Source of the DNA: Bremia lactucae
Taxonomy: Eukaryota > Oomycota > Peronosporomycetes > Peronosporales > Peronosporaceae
Assembly: GCF_004359215.1 (NCBI RefSeq)
Contig: NC_090615.1
Location: 5,151,264 to 5,215,263 of the forward strand
DNA length: 64,000 nucleotides
Direction: 5' to 3'
The translations under genes and the position numbers were made by a program. Shown one piece after another: positions 33,547 to 44,565 of the stretch (position 1 is the first letter of the stretch; every line of letters begins with the position of its first letter). The notes below the pieces were generated by a model that saw only the letters and a program-made list of their open reading frames with translations, had not been told where the DNA came from and ran no database searches.

Positions 33547-35806
33547 TCACCCCTCTCTTGAACGACAATCACTCTGACTGTCATTCGGTATAGTGGTCAC
33601 TATAAGACCACTTTATAAGAAACGATGTTGATTGGTTAGAACCATCATTTTTGATTCTATCGCATGGTTAATAAGTCCATTTGGTAAACGAATAGTGCAG
33701 AGCCTTCGACTGCGATTCATGCAGCCGCGGGCGACGCATTATTGTCTCTTGCGGCAGACGTCCCGCCTGCCGTAGTGTCATCTTCTTCCGCAACTCTAAA
33801 TGTTGCGGGTGCACGTGGTGATACGCCCCGTGAATGCGACCCCTCTTTCGAGGTCGACTACGAATGCGAGTCGGCCATTTCGTCCGACTCGTGGAGAGCA
33901 GAACAGTCGCCTGATCATCGTCAGGCGGCTGATTATGAGCCTTCGAATGAGGGGGCTCATTCGGATAGACGTGCTGTTGCATTCGCTACAGCATGTTCGG
34001 TTCCGACGGTGATAATGATTCTTCATCGCCAGCTCCGTCTCCCGTGCCGTCAACTGCAATATTTATGTGCGTGGTGATGACGATGGCGTAATCCATCGTA
34101 ATAAAGTTCTAGTGGTACCACTTTTTCGGTGGGTACCACTCAGGGGATCGTAGACACTAAAATGTCTTTTCTTGCCCCTGAAAAGAAGCCGTGGTTTTGC
34201 TCGAACAGCTGTCTGGAGAGACTACTCCTCATAATAACAATCCTTTACTTATTGCGACAAAGCTACATGGCCTTGATCCCAGCGCGAAGAACTTTCGCCT
34301 GAGGAAGAATTTTTATCTCGATGTTTTCTTTAAGCATCGATGGTATAGTAACAATAACAAGCGATATAAAGTCTGGCTTATGCAAGCGACGTTAGCCTGA
34401 AGCGCGTTCATTCGCAATGTCAAAGACATTGGACGCGAAGCCTGGCTTCAAAAACTTAACGCGAACCGGGTTCAATTTAAGAAACGAACTCCAAGCGGTG
34501 CAAGTATAAATTGCATCGGTTGTCACGTGAGGCAGGACTTCCATGCCTCACGTGGGGTGATCCCTGTCCTTGTTGTGTTGACAACACGATGCGAGTGAAA
34601 GGTGATGTCTTTTCCCTTTATTCGCCCTGGGGAAGGGCTCGCATCTCTATCAAGATACGCGATGCGATTGACGTTTTGCAATCGATTCACATGCGCCAGG
34701 GGCGCGTGTTTTCCGATCGACCTTCTGATCCATCGGATGAGTCTTGTCATACTGACGGACGAGGCCCTCAACGTCAACAATCAGCTGAGAACGAGGACCC
34801 CAGCTCTCATGTGAAGGTCATGGATAACCGCGCAAGCGAACAAGATAGCTCGTTCGCTGCCCCTGCACATCACGGTGGTTTTGGATACGTCTAACAAGGA
34901 AACGTTGACCACCGTGGAAATCCATTTATGGTTGTGGCGGAGGAGAGAAAATTAGATCCGACCCATTTGTCGGATCTAAAGTCGAAAATCGACAAACTCG
35001 ATCACTTCCTCCATGATTTAGAGGAGGGACTTGATCACGAGCGCGGTAAGCGTCGCTCGTTAGAGCAGACGGTGCAGGCTCACCATATCGAACGGTTGGA
35101 AGACCGTTCGAACAGTGCGTACTCCATGTTGAAGTACGAACGGAAATATCACGCTCTTCGCGATGAGCTGTCTTCCGCTCACCACGGTTTCGAGGATCTT
35201 CGAACTCGGCATGAGAACCTCCAGATGCAACATGAGAATCTGGTTCGTGACCACAAGAATCTTCTAAGGATTCTTGAAAAGAGTGATCAGAACCGTCCTC
35301 GGAAGAGACCGCGTACTGATGGTACGAGCGGAGCAGACCAATGCAAAACGTAGGATGCGTTTGCATCCTACGTGGCAATTCTAAATTGTGTACGCGTTGC
35401 CTCTGCGATGCAGTACACGGAAAGGCCTAATAAACTTGGGTAGTAGTTTACTGCTACCCAAATTAGTGACTACACGCTTAGTTAAGTTACCGTAGAGAGT
35501 AGCACTAGGTCATTAATTTTAAATTAAAAAACGTTTGCTCTTCCATGTTTGTCTGCGTTTCGTTTCTGTCGTTCCACTGCGTTAGCATTGGAATCCTGTA
35601 CGAGACGGATTACTGATTCTCGAGCCAGCAGATATTCCTTTGCTGACTTGTATTTTTCAGTGCGCTTTGTGCGCACTGCCATGAGATTATTCCCATCTTC
35701 GTTGTCGATTTCTTCGACATCGACATCACTCGCGTCGTTGTTAACTTCGACCGTGATGAGAATGAGCCAGAAATGGTTTTGCTCGTGTGAATCCACCCTC
35801 CCCTAA
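33547..35806 (-). mobile_element. 3' half of a minus-oriented chromovirus (family A)
   Basis: This stretch is the reverse complement of 41000-43279 and aligns over its whole length. On the minus strand it encodes the integrase C-terminal region (VNNDASDVDVEEIDNEDGNN, then AVRTKRTEKYK). The block PRRMQTHPTFCIGLLRSYHQ and the linker into the chromodomain follow, ending near 34926 in this frame. Homology to the other copy stops sharply at about 35806, so the 5' part was lost or never copied. Confidence 0.85.
33664..35353 (+). other. Antisense reading frames in the chromovirus 3' region, copy A
   Basis: On the strand opposite to pol, protein-like frames run through most of this stretch. First comes an Ala/Ser-rich and acidic segment (LAADVPPAVVSSSSATLNVA, later YEPSNEGAHSDRRA). 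A basic aromatic segment at 34191-34400 follows (ATKLHGLDPSAKNF, DVFFKHRWYSNNNKRYKVWL). Next is 34511-34894 with CPCC and GDVFSLYSPWGRARIS. Last is an intact 141-codon ATG frame at 34928-35353 that looks like a coiled coil (SKIDKLDHFLHDLEEGLDHE) with a basic tail (RPRKRPR). The part from about 34500 rightward lies opposite the chromodomain and linker. Function unknown. It may be an antisense gene or partly a shadow. Confidence 0.45.
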
Positions 35807-36289
35807 TAGAAGATACATCTTAAGATTTAAAGACAAGTAAATCATCTATGAAGAGTTATAAGCGAATATATGAAGCGTCGGCTTAACCGAATACATTTTT
35901 TTTTAAATTATTGAAGTTCTATTAATAAATTCAAGCATGCATAGCTTGAATTTATTTATAGAACTTCAATAATCTCTAAATTTGTATTAAGGTGCACCGC
36001 TATCCTAGTCCCGCATTCCACAAAAATTGGTAAATAAGTTCCTTAAGCTAGATACTGCTGACTTTTCATCCGATAATGCTGCTAGCTGGCTTAGAAGAAG
36101 TGTAACTGAAACAAAAATAGGTTCATTCCTCATGCAATTGCTTCTGTGTTCCTATCTTTCAAAAACAGATAGCTTTAAAATGTTACATAAGTGTGCAAAG
36201 CTCTTCCGGAGTAAAAAAACTGCTGTATATGCTAGACGCATTGCAGAGCAGCAAATTTGATTTTGAAGAGTCCTGGTTAATACCATAAG
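35807..36289. other. Spacer with a perfect-looking palindrome and an orphan frame
   Basis: It holds the hairpin at 35907-35973 and an open frame at 36027-36260 (starting TTG) with a helical-looking product (VTETKIGSFLMQLLLCSYLS) that I do not recognise. It lies between the inverted 3' half-element and the next 5' LTR. Confidence 0.4.
35907..35973. repeat. 67-bp near-perfect palindrome
   Basis: Arms of about 31 bp (ATTATTGAAGTTCTATTAAT on the left) pair with ATAGAACTTCAATAAT on the right around a GCATGCAT-like centre, with about one mismatch. The DNA or RNA could fold into a strong hairpin. Confidence 0.85.
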
Positions 36290-36622
36290 TGTAACAGGGT
36301 ATATTGTTACATGAAATTAACACTTAAAGATTGTTAATGAATATATTATTTAAAAGGTAGATATTATTTGGAGAATATTACTTTCCATAATAATATTCTA
36401 AAAGCTTATCCATTGGTAGATATACACCATTATATCTACTTTTATCGCGGTTCAGTTAGCGCTGGACGCGTGCAAAGAGAGAGACAGATACGACTTAATC
36501 ACATGTTTTTTGTTAATTTGTAATTAAGTTAGTATTGATAGATAGAAACAAAAGAAACTAATTATATCAAATACAGTTTTCTTGTAACCCTCTTTCAAGC
36601 AAGTGTTTTAAAAAAAAGACTT
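36290..36622 (+). repeat. 5' LTR of the chromovirus (3' part missing)
   Basis: It starts TGTAACAGGG and follows the 43280 LTR up to the AGACTTCC block. After that the sequence switches to an inverted leader segment instead of the LTR end. Confidence 0.8.
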
Positions 36623-36722
36623 CCGATCATCTAACATGTCCATGTTAGATGATGGAACTGTGGTCCTTGGACGGACTACAAAGTGCTACCAGGTGTATCG
36701 AGGCACTGCCGACTTGTACTAG
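36623..36722 (-). repeat. Inverted gag start, primer-binding site and LTR end
   Basis: Read on the minus strand, this 100-bp piece is LTR end (GGCAGTGCCTCGATACA), then primer-binding site (CCTGGTAGCACTTTGTAGTC), then leader, then ATGGACATGTTAGATGAT, the gag start. It lies backwards between the plus-oriented LTR and plus-oriented gag. Confidence 0.8.
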
Positions 36723-38289
36723 TCGCATTCGCTCAATCAAATTTGGCAGGTCGTGCAAAAATTTGGGCATTGGGCCTTAAGTTGCGCGACCCATATGTCT
36801 TTGGGTCGCTAGAGGCTTTTAAAGCCCGGCTCAAACAGACGTTTCAACAGCCTAGGGCTGAGTTCAGAGCTCGATCAGAGCTTTTGAAACTCAAGCAACG
36901 CAAGCGTGATGCTCACGCTTATGCCCAGCACATACGACTCTAAGCGAGTTGTATCACAAACAACCCAGTTCATCAGCACACGTTGATTACGGTGTTCATG
37001 CAAGGTCTTACGGATGGTCCCGTAAAGACCCACCTGTTTCGCTTGGAACTGGATACGCTTGAAGAAGCAATATGTGGAACAGGAGGACTTTAGCTTGAGA
37101 CAGGCTCAAGCTAGTTCGTCATCGTATCGTCCTCCAAGACGACACGAGCTTGGAGGTCTAAAATTTATGGACCTCTCTTATGTCGAAAGCGAAAAATCTC
37201 GTTTTCCAGAAACAAGCGATTGCATAAATGCAAACGTTGTCAAACGTTAGGACACTACGCTCATGAGTGTAGTGCCCCACGCCCAGCACCGAAAGGTGCT
37301 GAACGTAATTTGGACCGAATGCCAAAAAGGTCAAAGGTCGCGGGTTCGACGTTGTGAGAAATCGCAACAGCGAGGCGGACCGCCAAAAAACGGTCGGGGT
37401 CAGTAGGGGCGCAACGCCCTATTGATTCAGCAGCCTCAAGAGAATTTGCAAATCTCTTGACAAAAGTTGCTCCAGACACACAATCATTATGTGTCTCTGC
37501 ACCTGGTGATGAGGTATCCCTCATCACCTTGAAATTAAATGTGACAAATGATTTGTTACTTAGAGACCTAGTGGACCGTGGACCGTCGAATTACTTTATT
37601 CGTCGCCAGTCGCTAGAGGGTCGTTGGCTCAAATTTGGTGAGCGTGACATCCCTCCATGAGGATGACAGTGCGTCTAGCGACAGGCGCATCGATAACAGT
37701 TATGAAACTCGAAGTGAAATTTCACTACACGTTAAAAGATTAACGGTACGATGATGATTTTATCGTACTGGATTTGGATGACAAAATTGATGTCATCCTA
37801 GGTCTACCTTGGCTCAGAAAATACGAGCCAAGGATCAGCTGGCAGCATCGATCCGTAAAGATGCCTGCCACTTGTTCATCAGATGGCCATCTGATGAACG
37901 TCTTGGAGCGTCCACAAGCGTGTGGATGTACTACGAGTGAGTGCGATGGCCTCACTTGTGGTACGGTCGTTAGTACGACTGCACAAGATCACAATTTGAT
38001 TAATACTCACTCTGTGGAGTCAGCTGCCGGCGGCTGTTCGAGTGCACAGGCAGCGCCGAAGGTCCACCACTCGATTAAGTCGAGTGGATTGAAACATGAA
38101 TGTACGCCTAGCGGGCGACATTCAAGGAAGATACCGGTTGTCCAAAATGGACAACAAGATGATCCTAGGTCGAGTAAAGAGTCGACCATAGAGGACCCGA
38201 CTGTGATAGCACAATCACAGTCGGAAGACGTTGAGGGAATAAGTCCCCACGTACTCGAGGAGAAATCTCTTCAAATATTTAATGCTTAA
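36723..38289 (+). pseudogene. Chromovirus gag and protease
   Basis: Gag core motifs (LVAFAQSNLAGRAKIWALGL, then FQQPRAEFRARSELL) are followed by the zinc knuckle CKRCQTLGHYAHEC near 37228-37270 (CX2CX4HX4C). The protease region has LRDLVDRGPSNYFIRRQSLE, where the active-site D-C/S-G-A triad is damaged. Downstream, IDVILGLPWLRKYEP is the conserved protease C-terminal strand and flap-end block. Frames change several times (near 36945, 37250 and 37660). Confidence 0.8.
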
Positions 38290-38389
38290 GTGAATAGACT
38301 TCAGCATCCCGAGGGATTAATCCCTCGGCAGCCTGTGGAAAAGGGTTTTCAGGAAGTAATCGAGACATTTAATGTCTTGGTTAATGACT

Positions 38390-40013
38390 GATCAAGAATA
38401 GGCGCTTGTACTCTTGATCTGTATGCGCCTTCGAAGTTGACTTCGGAGATTTCTCAATTATCTTGAGAGATCTGCATAGTGGTAGAATCAAGCAGATCTG
38501 CGTACTCGTCACAGAGAACGAATGCGTAACCGATATTTGGTCAGCGGTAATCTTTGCCAAGTACGAACGGGTTCTCTGCAGCTCATCGAAGGACGAAAAT
38601 GTCCTCGATTTGAAGACTCGGATTGAGAGAGATACTACTTAATCCTAAGAGTCACTTAAGACAAATCCTTGTATACAAGGATTTGATTGGATTCAGGGAT
38701 GAATTTCCTAAAACAGTTCCATGCGAGTCGCCTAAGGATAAGGGCACTGGCTCGAAGTACTGTGTCATGAAGCAGTGGCCACTGCCTCGTGAACAAGTAC
38801 TTGCGATCGATAAATACTTTATCGATCGATTGAAAGCGGGCCATGTGAGGGAATCAACCTCCCCAGATGGCTCTCCGACCTTCTGAGTGCGAAAGGCCAC
38901 GGAGGGTGGCGGATAGTGCACGCATTCAATAAACTGAATACCGGCTCAAAATTCGATACCTAGAAAAGACGAAATCATAGATGATATGTCTAAGAGTATT
39001 ATCTCTTCGTTTATGGATCTGATGGATGGATTTCATCAGATCCTTATGCGTGAACGGGACATCCCGGACACAGCAGTGAGCACTTCCAGCGAAAGGCTCT
39101 GGGAATGGCTAGTAATGCCACAGGGGCTTAGTAACGCCCCTGCAACATTCAGCAGAAGCGCAACGAATCTTTTGAGACCGGTGCGAGAATTCGCACTGAG
39201 TTATTTTAAAGATGTATTCGTCCATAGCCGAGCAATGGGCGGAAAGACGGACGTGGAAGTTCATAAAATTCACGTACGTCAGGTTCTTACACTTATGCTA
39301 AAGCATAAGTTGTACGCAAATCTCAAGAAGCATATATTCGCTGCAAGCGAAATACCATTTATTGGGTGCATCGTCGGTAAACACGGCGTGCGCCCTGATC
39401 CCGAAAAGATTAAGGCAATTACCGACTGTCCAGTTCGAGTCGATGTCAAGGGACTTAGAAATGTTCCTTGGTTTAGCGGCGTACTTACACAAGTACTCTC
39501 GCAATTATGCAGAGATGACAGTTCATCTCTCGCGTCTCTTGAAAAAAAGACGAGAAATGGTTATGGAACGCTGATTGTCAGCGTTCGTTTGAAGGTATCA
39601 AGCAAAGCTTGATGCAATCGCCCATATTGGCGATTGCGGATCAAGACAGACCATTCCATGTGGTCTGTGACGCCAGCGATTTCGCAATCGGCTGTGCGTT
39701 AATGCAATACGATACAGATGGCGCGGAGCGCGTCGTCTGTTACCAATCGCGTCAGCTGCAGCCAGCTGAACGCAATAACATAGGGCATGACAAGGACCTC
39801 CTTGCCATGAAATATGAACTGGCTAAATTTAGGGTCTACCTCCTAGGAGATAGACCGTTCACCGTATATACGGATCATGCGTCATTACGTACGGCCGTAA
39901 ATAGCCCACACCTCACGCAAAGAATGGCGAGGTGGCTATCCTTCTTCGCGGAGTATGATTTCTCCGTCGAATATAAATCAGGATGACTTAATGTCGTCGG
40001 TGATGCGTTATCA
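38390..40013 (+). pseudogene. Chromovirus reverse transcriptase/RNase H
   Basis: RT motifs in order are QWPLPREQ, AGHVRES, LWEWLVMPQGLSNAPATF, and the active-site box YFKDVFVHSRA, where the family has YFDDVFVHSR. A catalytic Asp has become Lys, so the polymerase would be dead. RNase H begins FHVVCDASDFAIGCALMQYD and ends with the DALSRRPDFE block near 40010. A frame break lies near 39600 and others in the thumb region. The whole stretch aligns with the better-preserved minus-strand RT at 53443-54933. Confidence 0.88.
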
Positions 40014-40103
40014 CGTCGACCCGATTTCGAGTCAGCTGCGCACTCTAACAGTGAAAATAATCCCACTGTTGCAACACTCATTTCAAGTGTTTCGTCATCA
40101 ACC

Positions 40104-42302
40104 TTGTTTGATGACATAAAGAAAGCCTACAAAGAAGATAATGACCTTCTATGTTTGATGGATCATCTGATGAATCCATCCGATAAATCTTTTAAAGATT
40201 TACCGGCTTTATATCGATCGTCATCAGATCGATACACGAAACCCAACGGCTTACTGTACTTCACAGCCGTTTCCGGCGACACTCCACGTGTCGTCGATTT
40301 GCGCTTGCGCATCATGTATGAGTGTCAAGATGCACCAACAAGTGGGCGTCGTGGACGTGAGAAGACTTATCTCACAGTAAGTCGCAACTTTTACTGACCC
40401 CGCCAGTATCAGTTCGTGCGCAAGTACATTCGTGCTTGCGAGGTATGTCAATGGGTAGAGCACAGACCTTCATCCTGTGCACCTCTCCAACCTCTACCAC
40501 TTCCGGCAGAGTGTTGGCAGTCCGTATCTATGGACTTCGTCTTCGGATTTCCCGAAGACGATCACGAAAACAATAAAATCTTTTTTGTAGGAAGATTCAG
40601 CAAGATGGTACATCTTGCTGCGGTACCAGAGTCAAGCACGGCTCCGGGCTGTGCCCGTGTCTTTATCGGCACGGTATTCAAACTCCACGGGTTACCCCGT
40701 GAACTGGTCTCGTATAGAGATCCACGATTTACGGCGGAGTTTTGGCATTCCGTGTTCCGATTTCTCGGAATACGGCTAAATATGTCAATTTCTGGTCATT
40801 TAGAGACAGGTGGTCAGACGGAGCGCGTAAATCGCGCCCTCGAAATGATACTTCGAGGTTACGTCAAATCGTATCCGAATTGAAGGGAGTTATTACCAAT
40901 GGTCGAATTCGCCATCAATATTCGGTGCATGCGTCTACAACGCATACACCGATTTTCATGAATGGCTTACGCCATCCAAGTATACCCACTCAATAAGAGG
41001 GATCCTCTAGCTTAAGGGGGGGGTGGACTGGCACGAGCAAAACCATTTTTGGCTCATGCTCATCACGCGTCGAAGTTAACAACGACGCTAGTGATGTCGA
41101 TGTCGAAGAAATCGTTATCGAAGATGAGAATGATCTCATGGCAGTACGCACAAAGCGTACTGAAAAAGACAAAACAAATGAGTTAGCAGAAGAGTTTCTG
41201 CTAACTCGAGAATCAATAATCCGTTTCGTTCAGGAATCCATTGCTAACGCAGTGGACCGACAGAAGCGAATGCAGACAAACATGGAAGAGCAAATGTTCA
41301 TTCATTTAAAAAGTATGACCTAGTGCTACTCTTTAAGTTAAACTTACCTAAGCGATTAGTCACTAATGTGGGTAGCAGTAAACTACTACCCAAGTTCAGT
41401 GGGCCTTTCCGTGTACTGCATCGTTGAGGCAATGCCTACACAATAGTATTGCCACGTAGGATGCGAACGCATCCTACGTTTTTCGTTTGTCGGCTCCGTC
41501 CGTACCATCACAACGCGGTTTCTTCCGAGGACGGATCTGACCACCCTTTTTAAAAATCCCTAAGAGATTCTTGTGGTCACGAACCAGATTCTTATGTTGA
41601 ATCTGGAGGTTCTCATGCCGAGTCCGAAGATCCTCGAAACCGTCATGAGCGGATGACAGCTCATCACGAAGAGCGTGATATTTCCGTTCGTACTTCAACA
41701 TGGAGTACGCACTGTTCGAACGGTCTTCCAACCGTTCGATATGGTGAGCCTGCACCGTCTGCTCTAACGAGCGATGCTTACTGCGCTCGTGATCAAGTCC
41801 CTCCTCTAAATCATGGAGGAAGTGATCGAGTTTGTCGATTTTCGACTTTAGATCCGACAAATGGGTCGGATCTAATTTTCTCTCCTCCGCCACAACCATA
41901 AATGGATTTCCACGGTGGTCAACGTTTCCTTGTTAGACGTATCCAAAACCAATGTGATGTGCAGGGGCAGCGAACGAGCTATCTTGTTCGCTGGCGCGGT
42001 TATCCATGACCTTCACATGACAGCTGGGGTCCTCGTTCTCAGCTGATTGTTGACGTTGAGGGCCTCGTCCGTCAGTATGACAAGACTCATCCGATGGATC
42101 AGAAGGTCGATCGGAAAACACGCGCCCTGGCGCTTGTGAATCGATTTCAAAACGTCAATCGCATCGCGTATCTCGATAGAGATGCGAGCCCTTCCCCAGG
42201 GCGAATAAAGGGAAATGACATCACCTTTCACTCGCTTCGTGTTGTCAACACAACACGGACAGGGATCACCCCACTTGAGGCATGGAAGTCCTTCCTCACG
42301 TG
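40104..42302 (+). pseudogene. Chromovirus integrase with chromodomain
   Basis: The zinc-binding half (YIRACEVCQWVEH) is followed by the core: SMDFVFGFPEDD keeps the first Asp, but LVSYRDPRFTAEFW has Tyr where SDRD is usual, and GGQTERVNRALE keeps the Glu. The C-terminal part at 41030-41430 has VEEIVIEDENDLMAVRTKR and the LPKFSGPFRVL block, then the long linker. The chromodomain at about 41910-42090 reads GGQRFLVRRI, TSYLVRWRGYP and a DSWGPRSQLIVDV tail. Stops lie near 40984, 41430 and within the chromodomain. Linker and tail overlap antisense frames on the other strand. Confidence 0.88.
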
Positions 42303-43162
42303 ACAACCGATGCAATTATACCTTGCACCGGTTGGAGTTCGTTTTACAAACTAAACGCGAATCGTGTTAAGTCTTTGAAGCTAGGCTTCGCGTCTAATGT
42401 CTCTGACATGCGAATGAACGCGCTCCAGGCTTGTATAAGCGAGACTTTATCTCGCTTATTGTTGCCACTATACCATCGATGCTTGAAAAAAGCATCGAGA
42501 AAAAAATATCCTCAGCGCGAAAGTACTTCGCGCTGGGATCAAGGCCATGTAGCTTTGTTGCAATAAATAATAAATATTTTTTGTGAGGAGTAGTCTCTCC
42601 AGACAAGCTATTGATTAGCTGCTCGGTCAAAAGCAACGGTTCATCTCAGGGGCAAGACAAGACATTTTAGTGTCTACGATCCCCTGACTAAAACTTACTG
42701 AAAAAGGGGTACCACATGAACTTTATTAGGATGGCTTACGCCATTGTCATCACCACGCACAAAATATTGCAGTTGACGGCACGGGAGACGGAGCTGGCGA
42801 TGAGGAATCATCATCACCGTCGGAACCGAACATGCTGTCGCGAATGCTACCAGCACGTCTATCCGAATGAGCCCCCTCATTCGAAGGCTCATAGTCAGCC
42901 GCCTGACGATGATCAGACGACTGTTCTGTTCTCCCCGAGTCGGCCATTTCGTCCCACTCGCATTCGTAGTCGACCTCCAAAGGTGGTCGCATTCACATGG
43001 TGTATCGCCACGTGCACCCGCAACATTTAGAGTTGCGGGAGAAGATGACACTACGGCAGGCGGAACGTCTGCCGCAAGAGAGAATAATGCGTCGCCCGCG
43101 GCTGCATGAACCGCAGCCGAAGGCGTCGCACTATTCGCATACCGCATGGACTTGTTAACCAT
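41474..43162 (-). other. Antisense reading frames in the chromovirus 3' region, copy B
   Basis: These are the minus-strand counterparts of copy A. The ATG at 43162 opens an Ala/Ser-rich frame (AAGDALFSLAADVPPAVVSS). A second frame (42992-42750) runs without a break through YEPSNEGAHSDRRAGSIRDS and FGSDGDDDSSSPAPSPVPS. The 42636-42394 and 42315-42013 frames carry the basic and CPCC segments, and 41899-41474 is the 141-codon coiled-coil frame with the same start and stop as copy A. The frameshifts differ from those of copy A. The same uncertainty applies: an antisense gene, or partly a shadow of the chromodomain side. Confidence 0.45.
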
Positions 43163-43279
43163 GCGATAGAATTAAAAATGATGGTTCTAACCAATCAACA
43201 TCGTTTTTAATAAAGTGGTCTTATAGTGACCACTCTGCCCAATGAAAGTCAGAGTGATTGTCGTTTAAGGGAGGTGTGA

Positions 43280-43710
43280 TGTAACGGGTTGTATCGTTAC
43301 ATGAAACTAACACTTATTAATAGATTATATAAAAGGTAGATAATATTTGGAGAATATTACTTTACATGGTAATATTCTAAAGCCTTGTCCATTGGTAGAT
43401 TTAGACCATTATATCTACTTTCTCCGCGGTCCAGTCAGCGCTGGACGCGCGCAAAGAGAAAGACAGATAAGACTTTTAGCACATGTTTTGTATTAGTTTA
43501 TAATTAAGTTAGTATTAAGTAGATAGACAAAATAAACTTAATTATATTAATACAGTTTTCATTTCAACCTCTTTAAAGCAACCGTTCTTAAGCGAAGACT
43601 TCCTCTGCACGTACTAGTGTCACGCGAAGTGACGTGAGGCACCACTCGCACTGAGGCAGTGCGAAGTGGACTTGTACTGAAGCAGTACAAGTTGGCAGTG
43701 CCCCGTTACA
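43280..43710 (+). repeat. 3' LTR of the chromovirus (family A)
   Basis: 431 bp, from TGTAACGGG to CCCCGTTACA, with the short inverted ends typical of LTRs. It is preceded by the purine tract AAGGGAGGTGTGA at 43267-43279. A hairpin (ACTTGTACTGAAGCAGTACA) lies near its 3' end. Confidence 0.88.
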
Positions 43711-44565
43711 ATTGCCGTGCCCGTTGAGTTGGACATCACTTGCTTTGCAAGCCTCATTGATAGTGAATCCTAATCAAAATCTTTTATTTTGCTTATTTGA
43801 TGTGAATTTTTCCTTTTTGTCTTTATCCCAGACTTTGTCCTCAACTATTTTGCCCTTGGCGATGTCGTCCAACAAATTATCTTCGACCGCATCCAGCATA
43901 GCGCAATGTGATAGTTCTGCTCATTTGTTGATACAGTCCTCCTCTGATAACTTTATCCCTTTCTATATAATTATAAGCAGTTATTATTTATCGGATTAAA
44001 GTAAATGAAAGTTAGCGACCATAGAACACGGTAGACGTCAAATTCTATCGAATAGTGACGGTTATACGTTTTCGGAGAACAAGTTTTAAATCAACATAGT
44101 TAAAGAAATATGCGACCGCTTGTTAAACTGTAATCTTCAACGCGCAATTTGCGTTAAGACGACAAAATTTTGTGTTAGATCTTTTGCTCCTGGCTTCATG
44201 AATTTATAAATCGAAATCGGCTAATAAATAATACTCCAGATAGATGATTCACATATCAAAAAAATTGCTTTAGATTGAAAAAGATGCGGTATAAGATGGC
44301 CATTTCACACCAATATAAACTATTTAGACATGTGTCCGTCGTCCTTGTTTACATGTATTAAGTATTGTCGTAAGAGGGCTAACCTCCATCTTCGATACGA
44401 ATTAGAAAACTTGATTATGTGTCTACAAGTACAGTAACTAGAGAAGCGCTCGATGACATGAGCTCGTCTCTTTCCTACATCACATGACTGAGCACTGTTC
44501 CTGACCGCTGACTACGGCAATATTTCACATTACTACAATTGCTAGAATATGAGAGCATACAATAC
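43711..44565. other. Flank of the chromovirus and 3' side of PEX19
   Basis: On the minus strand about 43930-43790 is open and charged (MLDAVEDNLLDDIAKGKIVE, then DKVWDKDKK). It could be the last exon of a gene cut by the element, but it matches nothing I know. The rest is AT-rich without features. Confidence 0.35.

Larger units (their letters stand above)
36290..43710 (+). mobile_element. Ty3/gypsy chromovirus, near full length, family A
   Basis: A 7.4-kb plus-oriented element: rearranged 5' LTR (36290-36622), gag with zinc knuckle, protease, RT, RNase H, integrase, chromodomain, long 3' region with antisense frames, polypurine tract and 3' LTR (43280-43710). Numerous stops and frameshifts and a mutated RT active site show it is inactive. 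The 5' end is scrambled by an inverted leader segment. Confidence 0.9.
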
